A stretch of 64,000 bases of DNA from Sphaerisporangium krabiense (lineage in GTDB: Bacteria > Actinomycetota > Actinomycetes > Streptosporangiales > Streptosporangiaceae): assembly GCF_014200435.1 (NCBI RefSeq), contig NZ_JACHBR010000001.1:806001-870000 (forward strand). The letters are read 5' to 3'. Below are positions 17,498 to 25,190 of the stretch, in pieces. The notes beneath the pieces are model-generated. The model did no database searches. It saw only the letters and a program-made list of their open reading frames with translations, and was not told the origin of the DNA. Position 1 is the first letter of the stretch. Each line of letters begins with the position of its first letter. The position numbers and the translations under genes were made by a program.

Positions 17498-17879
17498 GGG
17501 GGGTACAACCCTTCTGTCGCCCGGTCTGGGGGGTGTTTCCGGGCACGACGACGCGGCGGAGGGTTGCGAGGTGCGGGGAAACTCGCAGCTAGCACCAAAT
17601 TATCGGAAGAAATCCGATCAGTGTCCATCAAATGTTTCATTCCGGCAACGTCACCCCTTGTCCGCTATGCCCCCTACCTAGCGGACCGTCCTCCCCGTCC
17701 CCCTCCTGACGTGCGCCGACTCCGTCACATCAGGGGGCCGGAACCGAGGAATGCGGCGCCCGGGCGGGCGAGGACGTGAACGCTCGCGGTGAGCGGTGCG
17801 TCTCATTGGGCGCGTGCGCGGTTCTCTGCGGCCGCAGCAATTACATGAAAGCACTCATTGATGACGTTAGTGGGACATT
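17498..17879. other. Intergenic region between divergent chitinase and Trypco2 genes
   Basis: This 382-nt stretch holds the regulatory DNA of two divergent genes. The AT-richer part at about 17595-17640 carries a palindrome (separate entry). A pyrimidine-rich block at 17680-17710 and further GC-rich sequence follow. I see no convincing small gene; short open frames here lack ribosome-binding sites. The Trypco2 start has only a weak AGTGGGAC before it. Confidence 0.6.
17602..17618 (-). promoter_or_regulatory. Perfect palindrome, possible chitinase operator
   Basis: ATCGGA-N5-TCCGAT at 17602-17618 is a perfect 6-5-6 inverted repeat in an AT-rich patch about 105 nt upstream of the chitinase start. 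It does not match the TGGTCTAGACCA-like DasR or chitinase direct-repeat elements I remember. An operator for a regulator not encoded here is the simplest reading. Confidence 0.35.
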
Positions 17880-18218
17880 GTGGGCGAGCATGCGTGGGTG
17901 GGACTGGCCGATGCGGTGCGCGGGGTCCGGGAGGAGCTGGCCGCGGCGATGGAGTCGGCCGACGGAGAGCGGCTGCGGTTCGAGGTCGGGCCGGTGGAGC
18001 TGGAGTTCATGGTCGAGGTGCGCCATGAGGGCCAGGCCGAGGGCAAGGTGAAGGTGTGGGTGGTGGAGGCCGGCGCCTCGGGCACGACCGCGCGCGGGTC
18101 CTCGCACACGTTGAAGGTGGTGCTGAACCCCGTCGACACCGGCACCGGCGCCGCTCCCTTGGTGAACGACGCACCGGCGGCGCCACCGCCGCGTCCGGGC
18201 CGCGCCGGGCAGAGGTAG
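17880..18218 (+). CDS. Trypsin-co-occurring domain protein (Trypco2-like)
   Basis: A small 112-residue protein. The pattern VGLADAVRGVREELAAAM, then LRFEVGPVELEFMVEV and KVKVWVVEAG, followed by a Ser/Thr-rich turn and a strand LKVVLNPV, matches the Pfam Trypco2 domain, defined by its association with trypsin-like genes. The C-terminal 25 residues are Pro/Ala-rich and probably disordered. It lies 6 nt before the trypsin/NTPase gene, so the two are co-transcribed and probably coupled. In this family the small protein is thought to be a sensor, substrate or regulator of the protease, but this is untested. GTG start at 17880. Confidence 0.8.
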   Translation: MGEHAWVGLADAVRGVREELAAAMESADGERLRFEVGPVELEFMVEVRHEGQAEGKVKVWVVEAGASGTTARGSSHTLKVVLNPVDTGTGAAPLVNDAPAAPPPRPGRAGQR

Positions 18219-18224
18219 GCGCCG

Positions 18225-21200
18225 GTGAGGCGGCCGGGGCGGGTGGTGGACGTCACCGGGTGCGCGCCCGGCGGCGGGACGGTGTTCGGCTCCGGGTGCC
18301 TGGTCGGCGACGGGCTGGTGCTGACCGCCCGGCACGTGGTGGTCGACGCGGCCTCCGGGCGTGCGGTCGAGGGGCTGGCGGTCCGCTCGCTGGAGGACGA
18401 CCAGGCGTGGCCGTGCGAGGTGACCTGGGCGGGGAGCGCACGGCTGGACGCGGCGCTGCTGCGGGTGGTGGATCCGCGGGGGTTGCGGGCGGGGCCGGTG
18501 CGGTGGGGGCAGGTGGCCTCCGCGACCGGGAAGGTGGCCTGTGAGGCGATCGGGTTCCCACGGGCGATGGAGCAGACCCACGGACCGGACGCGGGAGTGC
18601 GTGACACCGAGCGGTTCACCGGCAATGTGAACGCCGGGACGGGGCTGCTCGGCGGGCGGTTGCACGTGAGCGCCGACGACCAGGTGCCCGAGCGGGGCGG
18701 CTGGCAGGGAATGTCGGGGGCGGCGCTGTGGGCGGGCGAGCTGCTGATCGGCGTGATCGTGGAGGACCCGCCGGCCTGGCGGGCGCGGCGGCTGGTCGCC
18801 GAGCCGGTCTCACTGCTGTGGGCCGAGCCGGGGTTCCGCGAGGCGCTGGGACCGGGGGCGGTCCTGGAGTCGGTGGAGTTCGCCGGGCCGCCTCGGGTCG
18901 CGGCGTCCTCTCCGGCGTACCTGCTGCGGGCGGACGCGCGGGCGGTACGGTTCCGCTCCCGGGTCAGGGAGCTGGTGTCGCTGACGGAGTGGTGCGGCGG
19001 GGGCGGGCTGCGCGTGCGACTGCTGACCGGCCCGGGCGGTCAGGGCAAGACCCGCCTGGCCGGAGAGCTGTGCCGGCGTCTGGAGCAGGCCCCGGAGCCT
19101 TGGTTCACCAGCTGGTGGAACGACGGGCCCGCCGTAGGCGAGCACGGGCGGTCGCGGGCGCTGGAACGGCCGGACGGCCCGGTGCTGGTCGTGCTGGACT
19201 ACGCCGAGACCCGGCCGGACGTCGTGGCGGAGGCGGTGTACTCGGCGCATCGGGCCGCCGCGGCCGGGGCGACGGTGCGGGTGCTGCTGCTGGCCCGTGG
19301 CGCGGGCGACTGGTGGCAGCGGCTGATGGAATCGGACGGCCTGCTGGAACAGGTGCTGGACGACGCGCTGGTCGAGGAGCTCGCCCCCTTGGAGACCGAC
19401 CCCGGCGCCGTTCCCGTCGCCTACGGCGAGGCCCTCGCCGACCTGGACGCCGCGCTCACGACGATGGACTGGCCGCACCACCCGCCGTCCGCCGTCCCAC
19501 CCCTCGACGACCGGGCGCCGGGACGGTTCACCGGGCCGGGCGCCGCGCTCAGCCTGCAGATGAGCGCACTCGCCGCCCTGCTCGGCGACGACACCGGACC
19601 GGAGCCGGCGACCGGGGTCCGCGGCCCCGTGAGCTCTCATCGGGACCCGCCGGTGGAATCCGGGCAGCGGGTCGACCCCGGCGGGCAGGCGGAACCCGGC
19701 AGGCCCGCGAAGACCGGCGGACCGGTGGAGGAGGTCATCCTGCGCCATGAGCGCCGGTACTGGAGGAACAGCGCGCGTCACCACGGGCTGACATTGACGG
19801 ACCTGACGCTGCGGCGGGCGGTGGCCGTGGCCACGCTGTGCGGAGCCGCGGGAGAGGACCAGGCGGTGGCCCTGCTCGAACAGGTGCCCCGGTTGGGTGA
19901 CCAGAGCGAGGACGTGCGGCTGGCGCTGGCCCGATGGCTGCGCGACCTCTACCCGCCCGCGACCCCGCACGCGCCGGCTCCGCCGTCACCGGCATACCGC
20001 ACCGCTCCCTCGCCAGGCGGACGCCACGACGGCGGACCGGTCGCCTCCACCGCTCAGAACGCCTACTGGAGCCCGCTGCAGCCCGACCGCCTGGCGGAAC
20101 ACCTGGTCGCCTCGATGGTGAACGAGTTCCCGGGTTGGTTACGCCACCTGGCCGGGCACACCTCCGCCGAACAGGACTACCAGGCACTGACCGTGCTCGC
20201 CCGCGCCTGGGTCCGCCACCGAGAGATCCACGCCGAAGTGGTGGGGATGATCGCCGCCCAGCCCGCGGTGGCGGCGATCGCGCTGCGCGTCGCCACCCAG
20301 AGCGAAGACCCCTCCGTGCTGCTCTCCGGCCTGACGGCCCTGCTCCGCGACACGGATCTCCCTCTGCTGGAGGCGGCCGCGCTGGTAGACCTGCTGCCGC
20401 GGAGGTCCCGCGTCCTGAGCGGCTTCGCGGTGGACATCACGGCGTCCCTCGCCGACATGTTCGAACGCCTGCCCACGAGCCGCCTCGACACCTACCTGCC
20501 CCTCCTCGCCAACATCCTCAACAAGCTGTCGGTCCGGCTGAGCGAGGCGGGCCGGAGCGAGGAGGGCCTGACGGCGAACCGGCGTGCCACCTCCATCTAC
20601 CAGCGTCTGGCCGAGAATCACGTCCACCTCGCCGCGCTCGCCGACGCGCTGAACAACCAGTCGAACCTTCTCAGTGAGCTGGGACGGCACGAGGAGGCCC
20701 TGGCCACCATCCGGCGCGCCGTCGAGATCCGCGAGCGCCTGGCGGGAACCGACCCTGACCCCTCCTCCGCGCTCGCCAACTCCCTGACCAGCATGTCCGT
20801 CATCCTGGCCTTGCTGGGACGGCACGAGGAGGGCCTGGCCGCGAGCGGGCGCGCCAACGCGATCCATGAGCGGCTCGCCGAAAGCGCCCCGGACACCTCC
20901 CTGCCCGACCTCGCCGCCTCGCTCAACATCTTGTCGATCCACCTGGGCGAGCTGGGACGGCACGAGGAGGCCCTGGCCGCCATCCGGCGCACGGTCGAGA
21001 TCCGCGAACGGCTGGCGGACACCGCCCCCGACGCCCATCTGCCGAACCTCGCCGGTTCACTGGCCATCCTGTCGATCCGGCTGGGCGAGCTGGGCCGGCA
21101 CGAGGAGGCCCTGGCCCCTGCCGAACGCGCCACCCGGGCCTACGAGCACCTGGCGGAGACCGATCCCGCGGTGTACCTGCCCGGTCTCGCCCGTGCTCTC

Positions 21201-21833
21201 GACAACCTGACCACCCGGCTCGTCCGGCTCAGACAGTACGAGGAGGCTCTGGAGGCCGGGCAGCGCGCCGTCCACGTCTACGAGCGGCTGATCGAGGCCG
21301 CCCCCGGCGCCTACCCGCGCCACCTCGCCGCCTCACTCACCAACCTGTCGGGGCCTCTTCACGTGCTCGGACGGCTGGAGGAGGCACTGGCCGCCGTCCT
21401 GCGCGCCGTCCACGTCTACGAGCCCCTCGCCGAGGCCGACCCGGACGCCCACCTGCACCACCTCGCCGGCCTGCTCACCAACGTGGCCGACCTGGCGGGC
21501 GAGCTGGGACGCCGTGACGAGGCCCTGACGGCCTTGCGCCGGGCGATCGGCATCTACGAGCCTCTGACGGAGGCCCACCCGGACCGCTTCGCGCCGGACC
21601 TCTTCAGGTGCTACCTGATCGCGGACGAGCTGGCCCCGATGACCGATCCCCGCGAGCGCGCCGCCCTGGTGATCACCACGCTGACGATCGGCCTCGACCG
21701 AGGCCATGAGCCCCTGGCCAGAGCCGCGGCACAGAGGCTCCGCCACCTCTCCCGCACACACCCCATCATGGTGACCCAAGCCTGGCACGAACTAATGGAA
21801 ACCGAACCCCCCGACTGGCTCCTCCAGGACTGA
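18225..21833 (+). CDS. Trypsin-like protease / P-loop NTPase / TPR multidomain protein
   Basis: A 1202-residue cytoplasmic protein in three parts. Residues 1-200: chymotrypsin-fold protease with triad His37 (LTARHVV), Asp75 (LDAALLRV) and Ser164 (GMSGAA); no signal peptide, so it acts inside the cell. Residues about 235-560: P-loop NTPase of the STAND/AAA-like kind, Walker A GPGGQGKTR (269-277), Walker B LVVLDYAE (321-328), and a low-complexity insert near 460-500. Residues about 760-1160: eight TPR-like repeats. This is the layout of NTP-dependent effector proteins in which the repeats sense a signal, the NTPase oligomerises, and the protease is the effector. The Trypco2 gene precedes it. 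GTG start at 18225. Confidence 0.85.
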   Translation: MRRPGRVVDVTGCAPGGGTVFGSGCLVGDGLVLTARHVVVDAASGRAVEGLAVRSLEDDQAWPCEVTWAGSARLDAALLRVVDPRGLRAGPVRWGQVASATGKVACEAIGFPRAMEQTHGPDAGVRDTERFTGNVNAGTGLLGGRLHVSADDQVPERGGWQGMSGAALWAGELLIGVIVEDPPAWRARRLVAEPVSLLWAEPGFREALGPGAVLESVEFAGPPRVAASSPAYLLRADARAVRFRSRVRELVSLTEWCGGGGLRVRLLTGPGGQGKTRLAGELCRRLEQAPEPWFTSWWNDGPAVGEHGRSRALERPDGPVLVVLDYAETRPDVVAEAVYSAHRAAAAGATVRVLLLARGAGDWWQRLMESDGLLEQVLDDALVEELAPLETDPGAVPVAYGEALADLDAALTTMDWPHHPPSAVPPLDDRAPGRFTGPGAALSLQMSALAALLGDDTGPEPATGVRGPVSSHRDPPVESGQRVDPGGQAEPGRPAKTGGPVEEVILRHERRYWRNSARHHGLTLTDLTLRRAVAVATLCGAAGEDQAVALLEQVPRLGDQSEDVRLALARWLRDLYPPATPHAPAPPSPAYRTAPSPGGRHDGGPVASTAQNAYWSPLQPDRLAEHLVASMVNEFPGWLRHLAGHTSAEQDYQALTVLARAWVRHREIHAEVVGMIAAQPAVAAIALRVATQSEDPSVLLSGLTALLRDTDLPLLEAAALVDLLPRRSRVLSGFAVDITASLADMFERLPTSRLDTYLPLLANILNKLSVRLSEAGRSEEGLTANRRATSIYQRLAENHVHLAALADALNNQSNLLSELGRHEEALATIRRAVEIRERLAGTDPDPSSALANSLTSMSVILALLGRHEEGLAASGRANAIHERLAESAPDTSLPDLAASLNILSIHLGELGRHEEALAAIRRTVEIRERLADTAPDAHLPNLAGSLAILSIRLGELGRHEEALAPAERATRAYEHLAETDPAVYLPGLARALDNLTTRLVRLRQYEEALEAGQRAVHVYERLIEAAPGAYPRHLAASLTNLSGPLHVLGRLEEALAAVLRAVHVYEPLAEADPDAHLHHLAGLLTNVADLAGELGRRDEALTALRRAIGIYEPLTEAHPDRFAPDLFRCYLIADELAPMTDPRERAALVITTLTIGLDRGHEPLARAAAQRLRHLSRTHPIMVTQAWHELMETEPPDWLLQD
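20676..21600 (+). repeat. Near-identical TPR-coding repeats
   Basis: The TPR region encodes units of 45-46 residues. The DNA of units starting at 20676 and 20949 is close to identical over about 70 nt, and the unit at 21087 shares the first 29 nt with one change. Such DNA-level similarity points to recent duplication of the units in the sensor part of the protein. Confidence 0.75.
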
Positions 21834-21969
21834 CCACAATCCCTCGAGAAGAACGGACCGGCACCCGCCAAGCACAGGTCCTCCGCTCCGGGCTGTTCTT
21901 CCCAGGGGCCCACCCCCTTCGCCCCCCGAGCTGAGGACCGTGCTTCCGAGATGCACGCGCGGCCAGGTG

Positions 21970-22518
21970 TCAGCCCATGGACTTGGCGCCGTCCAGGGAC
22001 TCGCGGAGGATGTCGGCGTGACCGGCGTGCTGGGCGGTCTCGGCGATGATGTGCAGGAGCGCCCGGCGGGCCGTCCACGTCTCTTCCGTGTTCCAGGGGG
22101 CCTTGGGCAGCGGGTGCGCGACGTTCAGGTCCGGGAGCGTGGCGACCAGCTCGTCGGTCCGGCGCGCGACCTCGGCGTAGTCCTCCAGGATTCCGGCGAG
22201 CGTCTCCCCCGGCAGCATCCGGAACTCGTCCGCGCGCCGCGCCCAGTCCTCCTCGGTCATGGCCGTGAAGTCCCCCATCGCCGCCGGCCCGTTCACCATG
22301 AAGTCGGCCCAGTTCCGCTCGGCGACCGTCACATGCTTGATCAGTCCCCCAAGGCACAACTCACTGACAGTGGTCCGCCGCCCGGCCTCCTCATCACTGA
22401 GCCCCCGCGTCGTGAACCGCAGAAAATGCCGCTGCTTCCCCAGCATGGCCAACAGATCGGCCCGCTCCCCATCGACCACGACACCCTCCACCCGCTCCAC
22501 CTGCGCACTGATGGTCAT
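21970..22518 (-). CDS. DinB-family (DUF664) metal-binding protein
   Basis: A 182-residue four-helix-bundle protein of the DinB/DUF664 type. Probable metal ligands are His62 (LIKHVTVAERNW) and the pair His164 and His167 in AQHAGHADILRE near the C-terminus. Actinobacterial members are often mycothiol-dependent S-transferases or isomerases. The ATG at 22518 is preferred over a GTG at 22572 because the domain starts there and AAGGG lies just upstream. Stand-alone gene. Confidence 0.85.
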   Translation of the reverse strand: MTISAQVERVEGVVVDGERADLLAMLGKQRHFLRFTTRGLSDEEAGRRTTVSELCLGGLIKHVTVAERNWADFMVNGPAAMGDFTAMTEEDWARRADEFRMLPGETLAGILEDYAEVARRTDELVATLPDLNVAHPLPKAPWNTEETWTARRALLHIIAETAQHAGHADILRESLDGAKSMG

Positions 22519-22636
22519 ACCCTTCGCCCTTCTCCGGCCGTTCCGTCGTTCCTTCGTAACGCTACGGCCCATAGCGGCCAGTTTCCGACCGCAATCAACG
22601 CGAGGTTTCCTCGTGGCAACGTGCGGGGTCCGGCCT

Positions 22637-23308
22637 TCACCTCGTGATCAGGTCGTAGTCGAGCCGCCAGCGGACGTGCCGGCCCTCCCACGTGGGTGGT
22701 CCCGGCGTCAGCGGCGCCGGTCGCGCCGGCGGCTCCGGCGCCACCTCGGCCTCGTAGAGGGTCAGGTACGCGGGGCAGCCGGGCTCGGGGTGCTGAAGCT
22801 CCCGCCACAGCTCGAAGCGCACACACCGGTCGTACCCGAACGCTTCGCTCGTCTCGGGCAGGTGGACGCGGGAGGAGAAGTGCTCGAAGTCCGGCCCGGT
22901 GGCGCCGTCCGCGGGATCGATGCCGGTCAGCGCGACCGGGCCCGCGGACACCTCGTCCCGGCCGGTCCACGACGTGCGCCGCCAGAGCAGCCGCCACACC
23001 AGCGTCGCCCTCCGCCATGCCGGCGGCCCCGGCGGGTACTTGGGCCGCTCGCGGGCGGCGTACCCGCGCGCCGACTCCTCGCCGTCCACGCCGTACACGG
23101 CGAGCCAGCGAGGCCCGGCGCCCGGCGGGTCGGTCCGGGCGAGTTCGTACCGCGCCCCGCGGACGAACCCGGGGTTGCGGAACATGACGTCGTCGAGGTG
23201 GGCGGCGTAGAACTCGTTGAACGCGTCCAGTTCGGCCTGCGGCTCGTCGGGACGCGTGTCGAACCCGACGGCGTACACGAACGGGCAACTCCACGGCGAA
23301 GGCGTCAT
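22637..23308 (-). CDS. Uncharacterised protein, possibly two ferredoxin-like (EthD-type) modules
   Basis: I do not recognise a named family. The 223-residue product has an N-terminal stretch, about residues 8-100, with PFVYAVGF, AFNEFYAAHLDDV and NPGFVRGARYEL, resembling dimeric alpha-beta barrel (EthD-like) proteins, and a second half that repeats the order of a strand, FEHFSSRVHLPE and CPAYLTLYEAEV. No signal peptide. The ATG at 23308 is chosen; in-frame TTG codons upstream are less likely. The ribosome-binding site is weak. Confidence 0.6.
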   Translation of the reverse strand: MTPSPWSCPFVYAVGFDTRPDEPQAELDAFNEFYAAHLDDVMFRNPGFVRGARYELARTDPPGAGPRWLAVYGVDGEESARGYAARERPKYPPGPPAWRRATLVWRLLWRRTSWTGRDEVSAGPVALTGIDPADGATGPDFEHFSSRVHLPETSEAFGYDRCVRFELWRELQHPEPGCPAYLTLYEAEVAPEPPARPAPLTPGPPTWEGRHVRWRLDYDLITR

Positions 23309-23641
23309 GGCGCGTCCGTCACCTCTGTTCCCTGCATCCTCATCCTCCAAAAAGCGGGCGACGGAAGGGAACTAAAAGACCCAAGTGCTTACAGCTTACG
23401 TAACAGCCAACCTAAAAGGTATAGACGTACCATCCTAAATGAATGACGCCGGCCGCCCTCAAAGAAGACCCGCGCACCGGCCGGCGGCGCCGACCAGCGC
23501 GGGACCGTCCAGAACGCTCGGCGTGAACGCCACTCCGGTGATATCGCGGGCCGATGAGCGGTGCCGCCACCCGAGCGCCCCTCTCGCCAGGTTTCCCCTT
23601 CGCACGTCAAACCGATCACGGTCATTCGGCGTCTTAGTGTT
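23309..23641. other. Divergent intergenic region with AT-rich patch
   Basis: This 333-nt stretch separates two divergent genes. An AT-richer block at about 23370-23440 probably contains the promoters. I see no clear operator repeat, RNA gene or small gene with a ribosome-binding site. Confidence 0.5.
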
Positions 23642-24571
23642 GTGAACCCGTACAGGTTGGTCAGTCTCGGACTCGCGGCGGTCGGAGTGTGCGCGATGGC
23701 CGTGACGGTGTCGGCGTCCTCGCCCGACAGGTCGCCGCCCGTGCCGTCCACGTGCCCGCAACGCTGGGACAGCGACGAGATCGGCGGCTGGGTGCCCGCC
23801 GCCGTCCGCGTCGACGGCGCGGCGGAGTCGCTCGTCCCCGGGGCGCCGGTGGCGGCTCTCATCTGTGCCTATCCCGGGGACAACACGCGGCCGGGCGGTG
23901 AGCGGCTCGCCGGGTCGCGGACGTTGACCGGTCCGGCGGCGGCGATGGCCCGCGACCTCGCCTATCTCCCGGTCGCCGGCCCCGAGGTGGGCCGCGCGTG
24001 CACGCTGATGGGCGGACCGATGACCAACTACCTCGTCCGGTTCGCCTACCCCGACGGCCGCGCCCTGTGGGTGGGCAGCGCCGAGGAGGTCAACCGCTGC
24101 GTGCGGACCACGAACGGCACGGCGGTCAGCCACGCCTACCTCGGGCCCGCCATCACCACCGCCTACAAGAAGGGCGTCTGGCGGCCGGTACCGCCGGAGG
24201 ACCCCTGTCAGGGTCCCGGTGGCCGGCGCGGCCAGGACGAGGCAGTCGTTCCCGGACGACCCGGGCGGGTCACCGTGTGCAGGGACGCCGTCTACCGGCG
24301 GCCGCCGTACCGGAAGCGGCACGGCAGGGACGTCGCCCGCCCGCTGGCCGCGGCGCTGAACTCCCTGGACACCCGGCCGAGCCGGAACGGGTGCCACGGC
24401 ATACCCGGCTCCGACGAACGCGACGTGCGTCTCGTCTTCGACTATCCGCAGGGACCGCCCGCCGCGGTGCGCATCTCCCTGAGCTGCGTCCCCGCCATCG
24501 ACAACGGCCTCCTCCAAGCCGACCTGACCCCGCAGATCCGCGAGGAGGTCCTCCGCCTCGCCCCACGGTGA
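23642..24571 (+). CDS. Exported protein of unknown function
   Basis: A 309-residue protein that I do not recognise. An N-terminal hydrophobic segment (LVSLGLAAVGVCAMAVTV, residues 6-23) followed by ASSPDRS indicates a signal peptide or membrane anchor. The exported part contains eight or so Cys residues spaced as if in disulfide pairs (CPQRW, LICAYPG, GRACTLM, NRCVRT, DPCQG, TVCRD, GCHGI, LSCVP) and two similar halves, about 45-170 and 185-305, each ending in a strand before a Cys. I choose the GTG at 23642, which puts the hydrophobic segment at the terminus. Confidence 0.65.
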   Translation: MNPYRLVSLGLAAVGVCAMAVTVSASSPDRSPPVPSTCPQRWDSDEIGGWVPAAVRVDGAAESLVPGAPVAALICAYPGDNTRPGGERLAGSRTLTGPAAAMARDLAYLPVAGPEVGRACTLMGGPMTNYLVRFAYPDGRALWVGSAEEVNRCVRTTNGTAVSHAYLGPAITTAYKKGVWRPVPPEDPCQGPGGRRGQDEAVVPGRPGRVTVCRDAVYRRPPYRKRHGRDVARPLAAALNSLDTRPSRNGCHGIPGSDERDVRLVFDYPQGPPAAVRISLSCVPAIDNGLLQADLTPQIREEVLRLAPR

Positions 24572-24682
24572 CGTGTCCCGCGCCGTCACGCCGATCGCTC
24601 GGATCAGGACGACCTCACACCGCTTTCACCCGGCCGGCGCCCAAGGGGTACGACTGCCGGATCACCGCGACGCCGGGCGAGG

Positions 24683-25189
24683 TCAGTCCAGGGGCTTCAC
24701 CCAGCGGCCCCACTGGGGCTGGCGGGCATAGCCGGACGCCGACCAGGCGTGGTGGGCGAGGGTGTTGTCGTCGAGGACCATGGCGTCGGCGCGGAATGCG
24801 CCGAATGTCCTGAACCGCGCCTCTGCCGCCGCGATGAGCCGCGAGCCGATGCCCATGCGCCGATGCCCGGGGGCCACGGCGAGCCGGTAGAGATGGGCGC
24901 GCCAGCCGTCCCATCCGGCGATGAGGGTGCCGACCATCCGCCCCTCCAGCTCGGCGACGAGCAACGCCTCGGGATCGCGCTCGACGAGCTGGACGACCTT
25001 GTCCGGGTCGTCGTGCCGATCGGTTCCCTCGGCGGCCTCGACCCAGAAGCGGAGCACCGCCTCGATGTCGTCCGACTTTCCGGCGCGTATGGTCAGTTCG
25101 GAATTCCCCACAGCCGGGAAGCTACCAGCGAGCCGGTCGGCCCCGCTCCTCCGAGAGCTCACGGGCGGCCCCGGACGAACTCCCGTCAC
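24683..25189 (-). CDS. GNAT-family N-acetyltransferase
   Basis: A GNAT acetyltransferase. The acetyl-CoA binding motif reads LAVAPGHRRMGIGSRLIAAAE, with the Arg/Gln-x-x-Gly-x-Gly type core RRMGIG. The GTG at 25189 lies 1 nt past the amine oxidase stop, which suggests translational coupling, but the fold only begins near LTIRAGKSDD, so the GTG at 25111 is an alternative start that removes 26 Arg/Gly/Ser-rich residues. The substrate is unknown; its coupling to an amine oxidase suggests an amine or amino acid. Confidence 0.82.
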   Translation of the reverse strand: MTGVRPGPPVSSRRSGADRLAGSFPAVGNSELTIRAGKSDDIEAVLRFWVEAAEGTDRHDDPDKVVQLVERDPEALLVAELEGRMVGTLIAGWDGWRAHLYRLAVAPGHRRMGIGSRLIAAAEARFRTFGAFRADAMVLDDNTLAHHAWSASGYARQPQWGRWVKPLD

Positions 25190-25190
25190 G

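Noticed and set aside
23389-23862. 157-codon minus-strand frame overlapping the exported protein gene
   Set aside because: No ribosome-binding site or domain; overlaps the start of a better supported plus-strand gene.
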